Program-made: the position numbers and the translations under genes
From: Arbacia lixula
Lineage: Eukaryota; Echinodermata; Echinoidea; Arbacioida; Arbaciidae
Length of the DNA stretch: 64,000 nt
Reading direction: 5' to 3'
NCBI GenBank assembly: GCA_963669155.1
Contig: OZ022593.1
Span: 20,069,683 to 20,133,682 of the forward strand
Part shown: positions 12,893 to 24,794 of the stretch, in pieces
Layout: every line of letters starts with the position of its first letter
Position numbering within the stretch: position 1 is the stretch's first letter
Notes under the pieces: generated by a model
What the model was told of the DNA's origin: nothing
What the model saw: the letters and a program-made list of their open reading frames with translations, nothing else
Database searches by the model: none

Positions 12893-13255
12893 ACCACCTG
12901 CCTACAAAGATCATATTGTTTCCCTTTGAAGATGTCCTCACTAGAACCTCTATCATAGCATCCTATACATAAATACCACCTGTTGTAAAGACCACATTGT
13001 TTTCCTTGAGAAATGTCCTCACTAGAAGCTCTGTCATAGCATCCTATACATAAACACCACCTGTTCGTAAAGACCACATTGTTTTCCTTGAGAAATGTCC
13101 TCACTAGAACCTCTATCATAGCATCCTATACATAAATACCACCTGTTTGTAAAGACCATTTTGTTTCCCTTAATGTCCTCACGAGAACCTCTATCATAGC
13201 GTTATACACATAAATACCACCTGTTCGTAAAGACCACGTTTCTGGTCTCCCTTGA
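12893..13255. repeat. Tandem repeat, period about 82 bp
   Basis: Four to five head-to-tail units. The marker ACCACCTG starts at 12893, 12975, 13056, 13138 and 13216, giving spacings of 82, 81, 82 and 78. Each unit carries AAAGACCAC, TTGTTT(T)CC, TGTCCTCAC and AGAACCTCTATCATAG. Related single motifs (CGACCACCT and CAACCACCTGCTTATAAAG) occur near 27670 and 36255, so the unit derives from a dispersed element. Confidence 0.85.
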
Positions 13256-13581
13256 GCGGGCTCTTGATTTAGAATTTAGAATTTCGATTTTTTTTTTTTA
13301 GAATTGTATTGACTCTAAAGACCCCCTCTCGGGGTATGAGAGTACAAACAAACCAAAATAACAACATAATGTATAACAGACTTGCGAATACAATTCATGA
13401 ACATACTACATAGTTAATTTCACAGAACAACAACAATAAATAATTATATTATAATGTACGAAATTACTACACACTCTATCGTTAATGATAAAGAGCCATA
13501 TCTAGTCCGGAAAGATGAACTCTTTATGGTACCGTGCACAACAATTTTGATATGCATCTGTGACACATACAGATACTATGT

Positions 13582-13709
13582 TTAACCCTCTCAGTACCAA
13601 ACCAGGAAAACCCATTGACTTATTATTATTATACATTTCATGCACCCATGGTACTAAGGGGGGGGGGGGGGTAAACAAAACAACATGTCTGTGGCACTGG
13701 GTGGGTTAA
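13582..13709. mobile_element. TTAA-flanked MITE-like element with poly-G
   Basis: Bounded by TTAA at 13582-13585 and 13706-13709, with inverted termini TTAACCCTCTCAGTACC and (minus strand) TTAACCCACCCAGTGCCAC. An internal G run of about 12 nt sits after GGTACTAAG. The ends resemble the TTAA MITE family here, but the interior does not match well, so it may be a distinct subfamily. Confidence 0.5.
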
Positions 13710-14590
13710 CCTTTTTGCGTCATGTTTTCCTTTGTGATTGACTCATCCTGTCATCATCTGTGAATGTCATCACCTCGTCACCGATGTTTGACTCGCTTAT
13801 AGCTTTAGGGCCTGGGATAATGTACGGCGGCTACTTCATCGCTTCCTCATCTAAAACTCGAATCCGATCAGATTGTTATCATTGTAGTAAGTGGGCCTAC
13901 CCTGATTGTAATCGTTATCATCATTATTTCCAGTCAGTCTAGTCTGATGAAATCATTATCATAATCACAATGAATATTTATAATGTGATGTTACTAATAT
14001 TTGATCAGCACCACCACCATCATAATTTCAAATACTTTCTTTTATTTTCTTGTATAATTTCTATACTTTTATTTGCAAGTACCATGAGTACGCCTGTCGC
14101 TGTCACAACTGAGAACTAGATCATTACGAACGCACTAAGCCCTGCTCTAACGGCCACGTAATATAGAAAGACCATGTGAACGTTATTATCCCGTTATCAT
14201 CGTCATCATCAATATTGTAAGCCTACCATGATTAATTTTCCTTCTTCACTTTCTTCTCCCTCCAAGGATGTAATAGGCAAGAAAAAACCTTTGAATTAAG
14301 ATGCAAGCTGATACAAAGGTGAAAGTAGACTGTAGAGACGAAGTGGATAGAGGACAGGGGGATGGGGAGGGAAAAGAACAGGAATTGGAGATGAAGGAAG
14401 ATGAAGGAAGAAGGAGGAGAATATCGAAAAGGAATTAGAGGATGGAAGAGGAAGGTACATGTTTTGAAAAGGAAGAAGAAGGAACGTGCCCACTCCGATG
14501 TTCATAAACATAATATTAATATTGTAATTGGATTGTTATTGATATTCGCGGCTACCTTAGAACCTGAGACACCATAATCCGTTCTGACCA
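13710..14590. other. Spacer without gene
   Basis: No exon or recognised repeat. It is AT-rich with scattered ATC/CAT runs and a purine-rich stretch at 14350-14480. Confidence 0.45.
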
Positions 14591-14594
14591 TCAG

Positions 14595-14597
<3 letters not shown>

Positions 14598-14652
<55 letters not shown>
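14598..14652. repeat. (GA)27 microsatellite
   Basis: An uninterrupted GA dinucleotide run. Confidence 0.97.
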
Positions 14653-14655
<3 letters not shown>

Positions 14656-14802
14656 TGACACGGGTCAAGTCTTGCGAGTCACATCTACTCAGACCGTCTC
14701 ATCAATCGAGCTAAGAGCACCTTAAAATTAGAACGATGTGTAATGAATGTGTTAGCTCGGCAGGGTAAGGTGTACTGTGTGGAGTGATGTCTGTTGTATG
14801 TT

Positions 14803-14803
<1 letters not shown>

Positions 14804-14885
<82 letters not shown>

Positions 14886-15040
14886 TATGTGTGTGTATGT
14901 GTGTGTGTGTATGTGTGCGTGTGTGCTTGTTTGTGTGTGTGTGCTAATGTGTGGTGACAGAGAGTATGTGTTTGTTTGTTTGTGTGTATCTGTGTGTGTG
15001 CGTGTGTGAGTGTACGTGTGCGTATGCGTGTATGTGTGTA
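14804..15040. repeat. (GT)n microsatellite and decayed flank
   Basis: A pure GT run of about 80 bp at 14804-14884 is followed by about 150 bp of interrupted GTGTGT(A/C) sequence. It generates Cys/Val and His/Thr open frames that are not genes. Confidence 0.96.
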
Positions 15041-15154
15041 TGTGGTGTTGAGCAAGTGCCCAATGCATGTCTGTTTATTGTGGAGTGTGAACACGGAGAC
15101 TGAAGTAACAATGTTGTCTTTCATCGTCCTGTTATAAAACCACTCTTATTCCTT

Positions 15155-15439
15155 ATGCCTCATATCAATTTCTCTTCCTCTCCTTTCCTTCCGAATCCTT
15201 CTTCTTCGCCCCTATTTCGTATCCGCCTTTTCCTTCATCATGGTCTTCTTCTTCTCCTCCTTCCTCTTCTTTCTCTTCATCTCATCCTTCTTTTTTATAA
15301 TTATTTTTTCTTTTTTTTTTGTACCTGGATTAATCCCCTCTTCTTTCGGGGGACTCCCCCTTTTTGTCGTGTCCTCGTCTATTATTCTACCGTCACGCAT
15401 CATTCTCCTTCTGTTATTTCCATCCTGCTCCTTCTTTAT

Positions 15440-15484
<45 letters not shown>

Positions 15485-15671
15485 CCTCTCTGTCTCTTTC
15501 TCTGTCTCTTTCCCTCTTGTCATGTCTCTCCCTCCACATGTTTCTCCATCTCTCTGCATATGTCTGTCCGAAACTCTCTCTCTCTCTCTCTCTCCCCCAC
15601 CATCATGACCATGATGACCATCATCATGACCATCTCTCTCTCTCTCTCTCCCCACCATGTGGCTCAGAAAC

Positions 15672-15710
<39 letters not shown>

Positions 15711-15775
15711 TATCTTGCTAGCTTGACTTTCCTTACTATTCTTCTTTCTCTCCTTCTCTCTCTCTCTCTCTCCTG
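15155..15775. repeat. Pyrimidine-rich (CT)n block
   Basis: Several (CT)n runs (15441-15490, 15575-15595, 15630-15650, 15675-15710, 15745-15770) lie in a long pyrimidine-biased stretch. CATCATGACCATGATGACC at 15600-15620 separates two of them. Open frames here are composition artefacts. Confidence 0.93.
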
Positions 15776-15779
15776 CTGG

Positions 15780-16930
15780 TGATACTTTCCTCCGCCCAGT
15801 CGCCTCACACCTTGCCATAGCACGACCCGGCCTACGGGGAATACAGGCATGACAGTGCTCATTTTACGCGGGAACTGAGGAATCCAGAAAGGAGGCTCCG
15901 CGCCAAAACACCAGGTGTCGTCCCGCCAAAACCCCCTTTCTTGAATCGGGTTTCTTTCCCAATCGAGCTCCATCAGTTTAATTCGATACGAAAAGGTCAT
16001 TTTGGCTATACTTTGTACTTAGTTTGACAGTATATACGAAAACAATGCATCTATGTTATGGTTTTATTGTACGACCAGAAGCTAGACGATCATATCGGTC
16101 ATTCCTGATGTATACATTCATACATCAGCTACAATCCATAGACAGTTATTTACTGAATATACAAAATACACTTGCCTACAACCCTCTAGGAAGCACCCCC
16201 TCCACCCCCTCCCCCCTCACCCCCTTTAGCTGAGATGAATTCAGTCTTGATTGGACCGCAAATAGCATCTCGTCTCCAAGGCCACAGGATGTTGCATCCC
16301 TTAACGACCAAGATGATGAGGATGCAGGGAGAGCGTTACAATCTTTGGAACCGATGAGGCGTGGAAAGGCAGCGAGTTAAAAAGTAATTGTTAATCTGGA
16401 AAGCTACTCCAAAAACCTGGGTCGCAGATGAGACTGCAAACTCTTTAATAAACCATTATCCAGCGATGACTAACACATCGGGAACGAGCTTCAAATAATG
16501 GTGATTCAAGACATAAAGTCATTGAAGAAGCTGATCAGGAAACCTAACTTGGACTTCATTGTAGTAAGATCGTTCTCGGAGTTAACCTTGCTTCTTCCAG
16601 TCTTCATCAGATAAAGGCAAATCTCACCCAACGGGCATGATTTATGTATGAACCCTTTTTAATGGTATTACAATCTCCATTACATTTACAACCAATCATT
16701 CACACATTCTTTTTTCCATTTGCAAACGTCTTCATTGATTTATTGTCTTGGAAAGATGCTTGAATATAAGATCAGATTTCACTCACTATATCGACCTCCT
16801 CCCGGGGTGTGAGCCTTCAACATTTACAATGATATACAATAACATAATGCGTAAATATGCATTACTTTTTATATAAAGTATTAACAAAAAGAGATTTTTA
16901 TGTTGATCCTCCTTGCGTTTGACAAGCTTT
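15780..16930. other. Spacer, one CpG-richer patch
   Basis: No gene seen. 15780-15960 is less AT-rich and contains GCGCCAAAAC and CCGCCAAAAC motifs. 16200-16700 shows no repeat or coding signal that I recognise. A short block around 16795-16860 (CCTCCTCCCGGGGTGTGAG, then AATAACATAATG) resembles 13320-13370 and may be a shared short repeat. Confidence 0.4.
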
Positions 16931-16934
16931 ACCT

Positions 16935-17251
16935 GGGGGTGTTTCACCAAGCTGTTCTTAAGCTAAGAACGGCTTTACACACGACTGACTACCCTTTCTT
17001 ATGCTAAATCAGAGTCTCAATGATTTTGATTCATATCAGCTAAAGTTGAAACCTGGTGTTTATAAATAAGAATTCTTGTTGTTAATTAGTGTCTGAATAC
17101 AACGTTTATAATTTGTCAAATTTGATTACGATTCTTGGAAATTAACTCCCACCATGTTAAAACAAGAATAAATCTCATTTAGCACAAGAATGGGTTACCA
17201 GTCCTGCGTAAAGCTGTTCTTAGCGTAAGAACAGCTTGGTGAAACACCCCC
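16935..17251. mobile_element. MITE family C, copy 1
   Basis: A 317-bp element with long inverted ends. The left end starts GGGGGTGTTTCACCAAGCTG followed by TTCTTAAGCTAAGAAC. The right end is the reverse, GTTCTTAGCGTAAGAAC then CAGCTTGGTGAAACACCCCC. The interior also has inverted similarity around the TGTGCTAAAT-type motif. No transposase is encoded. Two more copies lie at 17427-17608 and 43923-44299. Confidence 0.85.
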
Positions 17252-17371
17252 TTGCGCTTACCTAGAATTGGATGAAGTAAAAGGTTCTCATAGTAAGCAT
17301 TACATGGAAACGGAACACTTATCTTTCTTTGACCTCTCTCTTTCTGCATATTCCTATTCCACGCCTTGGTT

Positions 17372-17645
17372 TTAACCCTTTCTATGCCAGACAAATGCAT
17401 CCTTATGGGATTTATGTATAATACATGGGGGTGTTTCACCAAGCTGTTCGTAAGTTACGAACGACTTTACGAACGACTGGTGATCCCTTCTTGTGCTAAA
17501 TGCGATACCACATTTTGTTCATTGAGAATCTGATTTAGCAAAAGAAGGGATCACGAGTCGTTCGTAAAGTCGTTCGTAACTTACGAACAGCTTGGTGAAA
17601 CACTCCCCTGGTGAATCAGTTCACATGTAGCACATTAAGAGTTAG
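17372..17645 (+). mobile_element. TTAA-type MITE interrupted by MITE C
   Basis: The left part starts TTAACCCTTTCTATGCCAG and continues with TTATGGGATTTATGTATAAT, which matches the array unit at 29097-31245. The element is then broken by the MITE at 17427-17608. The right part resumes with a GTGAAT, CACAT, AAGAGTTAG remnant of the expected terminus. The nesting shows that this TTAA copy is older than the insertion. Confidence 0.65.
17427..17608. mobile_element. MITE family C, copy 2 (nested)
   Basis: About 182 bp with near-perfect inverted ends: GGGGGTGTTTCACCAAGCTG, TTCGTAAGTTACGAA and a second arm, then their reverse ending in CTTGGTGAAACACTCCCC. Almost the whole element can fold into one hairpin. 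It sits inside the older TTAA-type MITE at 17372-17645. Confidence 0.85.
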
Positions 17646-18112
17646 ATAGAAAAGTACATGATCAGGCGCGAATGGAGATCAAGTTACGCAGATTCCCATG
17701 ATGGGGTCTTTAGGGGGTCATGGGGATCGGCCGGTACTTCCGCCCCGCCCCCACCACGCCCCCTTCATCCGTGTTCCTACATGAGCCTCCTCGATTTCAA
17801 ATCTCGTTGGTCCTGACTAAGAACATGTGTGTCGATTCCCACTGGGTCTCGTGGAATTTGAGCACCAATCTCTCACCCCCCCCCCCCCCTCTCTCTCTCT
17901 CATGATGTCATCCACACTAGACAAGGCAATCATGCTGCATAGCGAGCCACTGTATACACTGGAGAGATACAGCGAGGGAGGGGCGATGAGTCTGGTTTAT
18001 CGTCAACTACAATAAACGTCCTTTTGTATTCATTTCCCCTATTTAATAACGGTTATATCAATTGGTAACTCAACAAGGACGAATGCGTTTTAGTTATCAA
18101 CCAATGTACCGC

Positions 18113-18125
18113 CTCCCCCCCCCCC

Positions 18126-18160
<35 letters not shown>

Positions 18161-18242
18161 ACTCACTCACTCTCTCGTACTCACTCTCTTTCTCTCTTTC
18201 ACTCTCCATCTCTCTTTTCCATCTCCCTTTCTCTCTCTCTCG

Positions 18243-18275
<33 letters not shown>

Positions 18276-18410
18276 CCCCTCCCTCTATATATATCTCCAT
18301 CTCTCTCTCTATTTCTCTCTCTCTCTCTCAATAAATACACACGTACCCACAAACACTTACAAACACACACACACACGCACATACACAAAACAACACTGTA
18401 TTCTTGCATA
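18113..18410. repeat. Poly-C, (CT)n and (CA)n
   Basis: A C run at 18116-18126 leads into (CT)n with CACT and TTT interruptions to about 18330, then a short (CA)n at 18365-18385. A similar poly-C plus CTCT junction occurs at 17877-17900. Confidence 0.94.
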
Positions 18411-19004
18411 CGTGGCCGCCCGATCGCTCTCTACGCCACTTTCTACACCCAGCAATCGCCGAACTCAGGTATTAATTGAGTGCCCCGTAATTTGAATGCT
18501 TGTGCCAGCGGCAATTATAAAAGTCACTTCCAATTTGGCGGGCGATTGTCTCGAGTGCGAGAGGCATCCATTCCATCCGTGGCGGAAGTTCTTGGAAAGT
18601 GAGTGATACTGTTACTCCGCCAGAGTACAGTCTCATGCTGACAGGAAGCGGCAGCTGGGTTAAACATGATTCCAAGGGACAGATGTGCTTATTCTACTCT
18701 TCGTATGGTATATGGGTAGATATGTGGGGGCTTCCTTAGTTTTCTCCCTCTCTTTCTTATTCTTCTTCTTTTTCGTCTCCTCTTGTTGTTCTCCTTGCTG
18801 TTCTTTTCCCCGCTCTTCGCTTTATTTTTCTTCTCCCTCAATGTTTTTCTTCCTTCACCCATCTTCCTCTTTCGTCGTTTTCCTGTTCATTATCATCAAT
18901 ATTGTTACTGCTGTGATAATAATGACAAAAGGTTATGGCACCAACAGTAGGGGAAATGGTTATGGCATAGTTGTAGTAGTATTAGGAAAAGAGGTAGTGG
19001 CAGT

Positions 19005-19076
19005 AGTAATAGTGGTGGTGGTGGTGGTGGTGGTGGTGGTAGTAGTAGAAGTGGCAGTAGAAGTGGTAGTAGTAGC

Positions 19077-19126
<50 letters not shown>

Positions 19127-19185
19127 AAGGAGAAGAAGTAGAAATAGTAATAACAGCAGGAGGAGGACGACGAGGAGGAAGAAGA
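19005..19185. repeat. (GGT)n / (AGT)n trinucleotide tract
   Basis: (GGT)n at about 19010-19040 passes into (AGT)n at about 19060-19130 with GAAGTGG interruptions, then GAGGA-rich sequence. It yields poly-Val, poly-Thr and poly-Tyr frames that I reject as genes. Confidence 0.94.
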
Positions 19186-19199
19186 TGAGTACAATACAT

Positions 19200-21600
19200 A
19201 TTACATTACATGTTCCCCCTCCCCTTTCCAGAAATCCTAAACAAATTCAACCTGAATATTCCCTTCCCTATCCTCGTCCCCATTCTAAGATGTCTCCAGC
19301 AATACTCGTATGTGGATCTCACTCGACAGTAGACCACGTGGCTAGATCAAGGGTTATTGTAAAACTTCAAGAGCTTTGAACAACATGGGTTGTTTCATTG
19401 CTGTTATTATCTCCAATAGTATATCAAGGGCTATCACAATATATCATCATCACAACGCTGAATGTCAGTATTATCATTATCATTGATGTGTATACGATTT
19501 CTTATTGGCTAATAACAGAGCCCCTAAACTGTCGTATTTGTACCATCATCAATCATAACGACATGAAGTAGTGTGTTTTGTTTTGGCAAAAAGGAGATGT
19601 TAAATGAAGAAAGGAGAGTGGTAGAAAGAAGTCGGGGAAGGGAACAGTGCGTGAAGATATGTCGCCCTATCATGTCTATACTCATCATAGAAATAAGTTT
19701 GCATAAGAGAAGCCATCTTGTGTGATAAACAATGAAAAAGAAAGGAATATCTATTTATTCATTTCCAATCGGGTTCAACCAAAGGCCGTCTTTCGACTGG
19801 CTCCTCACGTACAAATGACTCAATAAAAATACAATCAAAATACATTGCAAAAGTTATGTTTTTAACAAATAACATACATGTACAACAAACAAACACATAA
19901 ACTAACAATTAAAGAAAGGATATGGCCATTTGAAGTAGTGGATAAGGGGAAAAAAGGTCGCTTACAGTAGGATATACAATATGCGGGTATGCTGTTTTGA
20001 AACGTTACGTTCATTGGGGGAAGACAGTAATGTTATCATTTAAATATTTTTCCTTATATTGAATACATAAAGTATTTTTTTCCTCCCAAAAATGTAAGAT
20101 TGTTGTTATGTAAATATTACGTTTGTGTATTGAAAGTATTTTGCACTTATTTTCAAAGAGGAGTGAAAATGCACATATTTTAAAGGAAAGTCCATCCTGA
20201 ACTTAAATTGGTTTTGGTTATAGCAGAAAAATGAACGCAATATATAAGTGAAAGTTTGACGAAAACTCGTCAAAGAATACGAAAGTATCATTAATTTTTA
20301 ATTTTGTGACGACACGTGCGAGATGATCTCCTAGTATGTGTTGTATAATTTAATAAACCCCGCTGCTTCTGAGTTTTGATGGAGGAATAAATCTTTTCTA
20401 TAGAGGTTTGTGTGTAAAGATATGTGTCTAATTACATATCAAGCATGTCAAGTGTACAGGTGAAGTACACAGCTTATAGCAGAGTATCTCGCAAGTGACG
20501 TCACTAACTTAAGAATTTGAAATACATCTGTTATCTTTTGAAGGTTGACAAACCTTCATTAATTTGTTTCTTTTATGTTGTTGGGTTTTTTTTTTATCAA
20601 AACCGGCTTAACTTCAGTGTGGGCTTTCCCTTTAAGTTATGGACGGCATTCCTATACACCTGCAATCTGCCAACGAAATATGATCTTTCCTCGAGATCGT
20701 ATCTGTGTAAATCTTAACAATGTACATTGATTTGAACAAGTATAACGACTGATTGTGGACGAGTTTGAGCGAGAATTTAATCTGTATCCTTTCGACGACA
20801 TTCCCTCACTGCTGACTACCTGCAAACCCTCAAGCCAGGCGCTAGAGATGACAATTTCCTGAAGCGCACTTATGCTTCAAAGTGGAAATATGAAAATAGA
20901 GAGAGAAAAAATGTCCGTGTATTAGATATTACCCGTCCCTCTTATACACGCGTGCAATGCGGGTTGCACTTTTTGGCGGCCTTATCTGGCAATCGATCAC
21001 AGGTAAATGGCGAGAAACCCGAGCCGTCTGGCTCCTAACAAGCCGTGTTCATTTATTTTGGCTTGCTTTCTGTAATACTAGGAGTATACCGTGGGCTTAC
21101 GTAGAGTGAGAATGCGCGGCGGCTTCACGCACACTGACTGTCCATGCTATCCTCAGGTGTGTGTGAAGGTTACATTTCGGCGGGTTGTTTCCATCTTTCT
21201 CCCGCCCATACAGTGCAACAAGGCGGTGTCTACGTCATCGCGGCAACATAAGGCAAACCGTCATTAACGATACATAGCACTCATAGTCCCATATGGAATA
21301 AACTATGTTGTAAGTGACACGGGACTTTATTGATTGGTACTGAGAGGGTTGATACTTTTCGATATGATCATGATGATATACGATGTAAATGTGTGTGAAA
21401 TTATGACACCCGTTCTTGCCTTTTTCTTGCCAATTCTCCTGCTGTCTCTTGACACCCCACCCCCACCCCCGTTTACCCTCAACCCTTATCCTCCCCTCCG
21501 TCTTACTACCGCATCCCCACTCCTCCTTTCTTACCACTTCTTTTTTCTCGCTCTCCCTGTTTTCCCTTTCCGCCTCTTTCTCCTTCTTCCCGTCTTCCTC
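19200..21600. other. AT-rich spacer without gene
   Basis: No exon-like frame was found on either strand. A stretch at about 19745-19870 (GGTTCAACCAAAGGCCGTC, then an A/C-rich tail) recalls 35775-35900 (CATTTCAGCCAAAGGCTG) and could be a 3' tail of a retroposon family. Confidence 0.4.
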
Positions 21601-21604
21601 CCCA

Positions 21605-21911
21605 TTGCTGTGTGTTTGTTTATTGTTTGTTTGTTTGTATGTGTGTGTGTGTGAATGTGTGCGTGTGTGTGTGTGTGTGTGTTTGTGCATGTGTGCGTGG
21701 GGGAAGGGGGGGGGTGCGTGCGTACATGCATGTCGGGTGGGGAGGGGGTATCACACCAACCCAGCTCCCCCTTTAGCGACGGTCATCGGTGTGATCAGTC
21801 AAAACAGGTTCGTGTCCCTGTCACTGTACCACCGTCTCGGCTGCTGATACGTGATTACGTCCTGGCTTGATCACGTGGTTTCGTCCTGCTTGATCACGTG
21901 TCACGCTTTAG

Positions 21912-21949
<38 letters not shown>

Positions 21950-22300
21950 GTCTCTCTCTCTGTTTCTCTCCCAACCTGCTCAACCCGTCTCCCAGCGGTG
22001 CAGAACGGTGCGCGTTTCCTATGTTTTAGTTCGCTGATTTCGCCCTCTGTTTTATATCATTACACTGATTATTTTTGCATTTAGACAAGGTTGCAGACTG
22101 TCCTATTGGTATACACAATAGTGCAAGGAGTTTAGCTGCTTCAATGTGAATCACTTCGAGCCCCAAACGCACACGAACACACACACACACATACACACAC
22201 ACACACACCACCAACACCACCACCAACAACACCACCACCACCACCACCGCCGCCGCCACCACTACCACCACCACTACCACCATTACCACCACCAGCACCG
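21605..22300. repeat. Cluster of (GT)n, (CT)n, (CA)n and (CCA)n
   Basis: (GT)n-like at 21610-21720, (CT)n at 21913-21970, (CA)n at 22175-22208 and (CCA/CCG)n at 22208-22290. Between them, at about 21866-21900, the string TTGATCACGTG occurs twice with 25-bp spacing. Confidence 0.9.
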
Positions 22301-22309
22301 TCAACACCC

Positions 22310-23231
22310 TCACCACTATTCACTACCATCATTTACGTTCCCTTGTCAAACATTTTTCTTCATGTTCATCAACACAAATTAAAAACATATTCCAGTTGTA
22401 CCTTCTATATCTTTTCCTAGCAAAATGTCACCAAACGTGAGGGTAATAACTGTTCAACACGTTTTTGGTCTTAAGAACCCCCCCCCCCCCCCGTTCCCTA
22501 ACTCCCGAAAAAGGGAACATTCATGTATTGTCAGGTAGAAGTTGATAGCATGGCAATGTACAACAAATTCGCAAAATTGCAAACATAAACACATTATTGG
22601 ATATCGTCTAGATCAGACCATTTATTTCATCCAGAACTGTTACAAATTAATAATCCTAACCTCGCTACGATGTTACAGTGATTTGTTGCTCGAGCCTTGT
22701 AACATGAATCCAGTCATGTTGTGTGCACCCATCTCGTGGTCCAACTCGGTAGCTGATCTGACACGACTTCCGTAAGAACAAAATCGAAATCAGAGCGCAT
22801 CGTCACACGGCCGTGCCTCCTTGCGTCTGACAAATGACGGTTGTCAAAATTGTCTTTTCTTTTAAGCCTTTGATCCGCAATTAACGAGCTGGTCCAGGAA
22901 GGGAATTAGTTCAAGACTAGATTGATGCCATTCCCAGACTTACCTTTGTTGATTTCATTGCCATTTGATGGGAAAGTGTCGAGGGAAACCTTTACAATCT
23001 ACTCTTACTTTTGTGTTGAGCTGATACGCACTTTTTGTTCAAAGCATCACAATGGCTATCGGGTGTCATTAACCGGAAAGTACTGCAAATGTTTACTCCC
23101 TCTTCTCTCTCTTCTCCCTATCCTTTGGTTATTCATTGTTTACCCGTTCTTTTCATTTTTGTTAGGATTTTTAAAGTGATTGATGTTAACAAAGTGGATG
23201 TACCAGCTTCGATATCAACTTGAAGGGTTAG

Positions 23232-23269
<38 letters not shown>

Positions 23270-24747
23270 ACGGACCAACATCAAGGCAGAAATGTTCCGT
23301 CGCCTGCCGGGGTATGGATTTTGTTTAATTTCAATTATTTCATCATTTGAGATGATTGCTTACTAGTAACCCAATGTAATAAATCTGGAATGGAACGCAC
23401 GGTGACGGCAGAACGGCACTCCGTTGGTTACAGGTCCCGTAGTCTTTACCACACACTAACCTTTACCTTAAACCCTTTTAGTACCACAGTCACATACTCG
23501 TGTTAATTCCAGCACAGTTTATCACGTATGGGACAGAGATGGTTAAAGGGTGATATCTTATATGCTTAGCATTAGTCTCATGTTGGTGGCTGTACTTGAC
23601 TCTATATTACCGTAGATCCACAAAACAACATGCTTGTGTTTATATTCCCACGTGACTATGTTATAAGGGTTCGTGATATGAGGCAAAACAAGTCAGACCC
23701 CATTTCAGAGGAGAAGGCTGGTGGCATGTGGCGATGCATCCCGTCACATCTGGTATTTGAAGAAAAACATCTATCAGAAGGTATTCTGCAAAAAAATATA
23801 ACGGCATATTACATGCCTTGTTTTGAAACGAGGGGAGGGTGAATAGCAACTATTTTATGAATGAGAAAAGGGGCCACAGCCCCCGTTGCCCCATGTCCTG
23901 CACCTCTGGCCCAGGGGTAGGTCCGGGGTGTAAAACACGAGTCACAACACGTCTGTACCAAGCGGCGCCAAAAGCCAATAACTCGGGAGTGCCCGCCCAA
24001 TCTGCGCGCGATGAAAGCCAAATCCTTGGTCCGACGAAAGGTGGGGAATTACCAGTGTTTGAAATGCATCCCCAACACGTTCAGCTCCGTCTTCCTGCAA
24101 CAATCAACACTTGCACTGATTCTGCCTCATCGTTTCTCTCCCTGTCGTTTGGTCTGTCACGTGACTGTTTATAGCGCCCCCCTTACCCTCTATCTCGTTC
24201 TCTTCCCCTCCCCCTATCTCTTTTTAACCCCGCTTTCTATGTGTTTCCGTGGTGATCCTCTACTCCTCACTCCTATCTCTTTCATTGTCCACCTCTATTC
24301 CGTGCTCGTACCACACTTTTATCCTTTCCTCCTTTACTCATCCAAATTTCTTTATCGCTTTACCTATTTCCTTATTTTTCTCTTTCCTCCTACATCCTTT
24401 ATTCTTCCGATTGTTCTTACTCTCCATCTCTTTTGAATATACATTCCGTCCTTCCTCCTCTCACTCTCCACCTTTCTGTATCCACCTTTACGTCTCATCA
24501 ATACTCAGTCCCTCTTGTCTTACTATCTTCTCCTCATGCCTTCATCCCCGGCCTTCATCCTTTGTCTTTCGATTCGTATAGATGTACACAAATCCAGCTA
24601 TGTCATGACTTTTCCTATGTTTGGTTTGTATTTTCATCATTACGTTATTGTATCCTTGATGCCTCTTCTCAATATACACAGATCTACAATAGCCGTTCAC
24701 TGTCTCATTCCCCTCCCTCTCTGAGTGAGTGTACGTATGTGTGTGTT

Positions 24748-24794
<47 letters not shown>

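Noticed and set aside
15155-15726. Overlapping open frames of 120-188 codons
   Set aside because: All follow from pyrimidine-rich (CT)n DNA.
18685-19199. Poly-Val, poly-Thr and poly-Tyr frames
   Set aside because: Translations of a (GGT)n/(AGT)n microsatellite.
23860-24180. Open frame of 111 codons in a GC-richer block
   Set aside because: No consistent splice boundaries and no family motif. Overlapping frames on both strands are equally open.
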